Source: Rhodanobacteraceae bacterium (lineage in GTDB: Bacteria > Pseudomonadota > Gammaproteobacteria > Xanthomonadales > Rhodanobacteraceae). Taken from it: a stretch of DNA of 33,291 nt. This document shows positions 32,943-33,291 of this stretch, piece by piece (the first letter of the stretch is position 1; each line of letters starts with the position of its first letter). The notes under the pieces are model-generated. The model had not been told where the DNA came from. It worked only from the letters and a program-made list of their open reading frames with translations, and made no database searches. The stretch spans positions 1 to 33,291 of the forward strand of contig JALUXG010000036.1 of assembly GCA_027019085.1 (NCBI GenBank). The letters are read 5' to 3'. The position numbers were made by a program, and so were the translations under genes.

Positions 32943-33291
32943 ATGTCACTTTACGCAGGGATCGACCTGCATTCCAACAACAGCGTGCTGGCGGTGATGG
33001 ACGAAGACGGCAGGGCCTTGCTGCAATGCCGTCGCCCCAATGAACTTTCACGCATCCTGGCCGATTTCGAGCCCTTCCGATCCGAGCTGGCCAGCGTGGC
33101 CGTGGAGTCGACCTATAACTGGTACTGGCTGGTCGACGGCCTGATGGAACACGGCTTTGACGTACGCCTGGTGCACACCACGGCCGTGCCGCAATACGAT
33201 GGCCTCAAGCATGGCAACGACGACACCGATGCCCTGCACCTGGCCCAGCTGCTACGGCTGGGATTGTTGCCCGAGGGTTATATCTACCCGC
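32943..33291 (+). CDS. IS110-family transposase, N-terminal part
   Basis: Partial gene, cut by the window end after 116 codons. It begins ATG 32943 behind a strong AGGAGG. The translation shows the DEDD RuvC-like domain of IS110 transposases: YAGIDLHSNNSVLAVMDEDG (first Asp), VAVESTYNWYWLVDGL (Glu), and HGNDDTDALHLAQLLRLG (the Asp pair), followed by LLPEGYIYP. The C-terminal part with the catalytic Ser is beyond the window. The frame is intact as far as it is seen, so the element may be active. It lies upstream of and divergent from the pet operon. Confidence 0.9.
   Translation, partial: MSLYAGIDLHSNNSVLAVMDEDGRALLQCRRPNELSRILADFEPFRSELASVAVESTYNWYWLVDGLMEHGFDVRLVHTTAVPQYDGLKHGNDDTDALHLAQLLRLGLLPEGYIYP

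Overview
The window is a piece of a GC-rich gammaproteobacterial chromosome, most like the Xanthomonadales (Rhodanobacteraceae/Xanthomonadaceae). The reasons are the order rpsI-rplM / Fe-S oxidoreductase-coq7 / speD / clp / trpC-trpD-trpG ... trpE ... rpe, a Clp regulator that keeps the Glu found in the Xanthomonas protein, GGGACTC heptamer arrays, and palindromic repeats around TAGGGCGGGCACCGTCCGCC. This is an inference from gene content and motifs; no search was run.

Layout. 1-1.3 kb: a duplicated tRNA-Gln 3' end and terminator unit, tRNA-Gln(CTG), then rpsI and rplM on the minus strand. 1.4-5.2 kb: a GlcF-like iron-sulfur protein overlapping coq7, then speD and clp in divergent orientation. 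5.2-14.2 kb: a trp region on the minus strand, with trpG-trpD-trpC-HAD phosphatase separated from trpE by a ketopantoate reductase-like gene, a plus-strand lipoprotein peptidase, a ybjQ pair and an AT-richer gene fusing HTH, GHKL-ATPase and STAS-like domains. 14.3-17.6 kb: a two-component system of the 'proteobacterial dedicated sortase' type with no sortase nearby, plus two tiny ORFs that end at a good terminator. 17.6-25.5 kb: rpe, a djlA-like gene, purC, a 63-bp tandem repeat array, an Mpo1-like gene, small membrane and redox genes, and two Y-family DNA polymerases in tandem. 25.6-27.3 kb: a secreted GH39 glycosidase under a promoter with a LacI-family-type palindrome between -35 and -10.

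27.4-32.9 kb is clearly less GC-rich and carries a cytochrome bc1 operon on the minus strand: Rieske protein, dihaem cytochrome c4, cytochrome b, cytochrome c1, a small membrane protein and a short-chain dehydrogenase-like protein. The bc1 + c4 + SDR combination is what the pet operons of acidophilic iron oxidisers such as Acidithiobacillus ferrooxidans carry. Cytochrome b has PLWF at its Qo motif, and the SDR protein has Phe where the catalytic Tyr should be. A possible FNR-type site sits at class II spacing to a -10 element upstream of the operon. Beside it begins an IS110-type transposase gene, cut off by the window end. This looks like an acquired respiratory module.

Best candidates for something little described: the one-polypeptide HTH-kinase-STAS protein (11617-12645), the pet operon with its non-canonical SDR and Qo motif, the two-component system without a sortase and its two micro-ORFs, and the Y-family polymerase pair.
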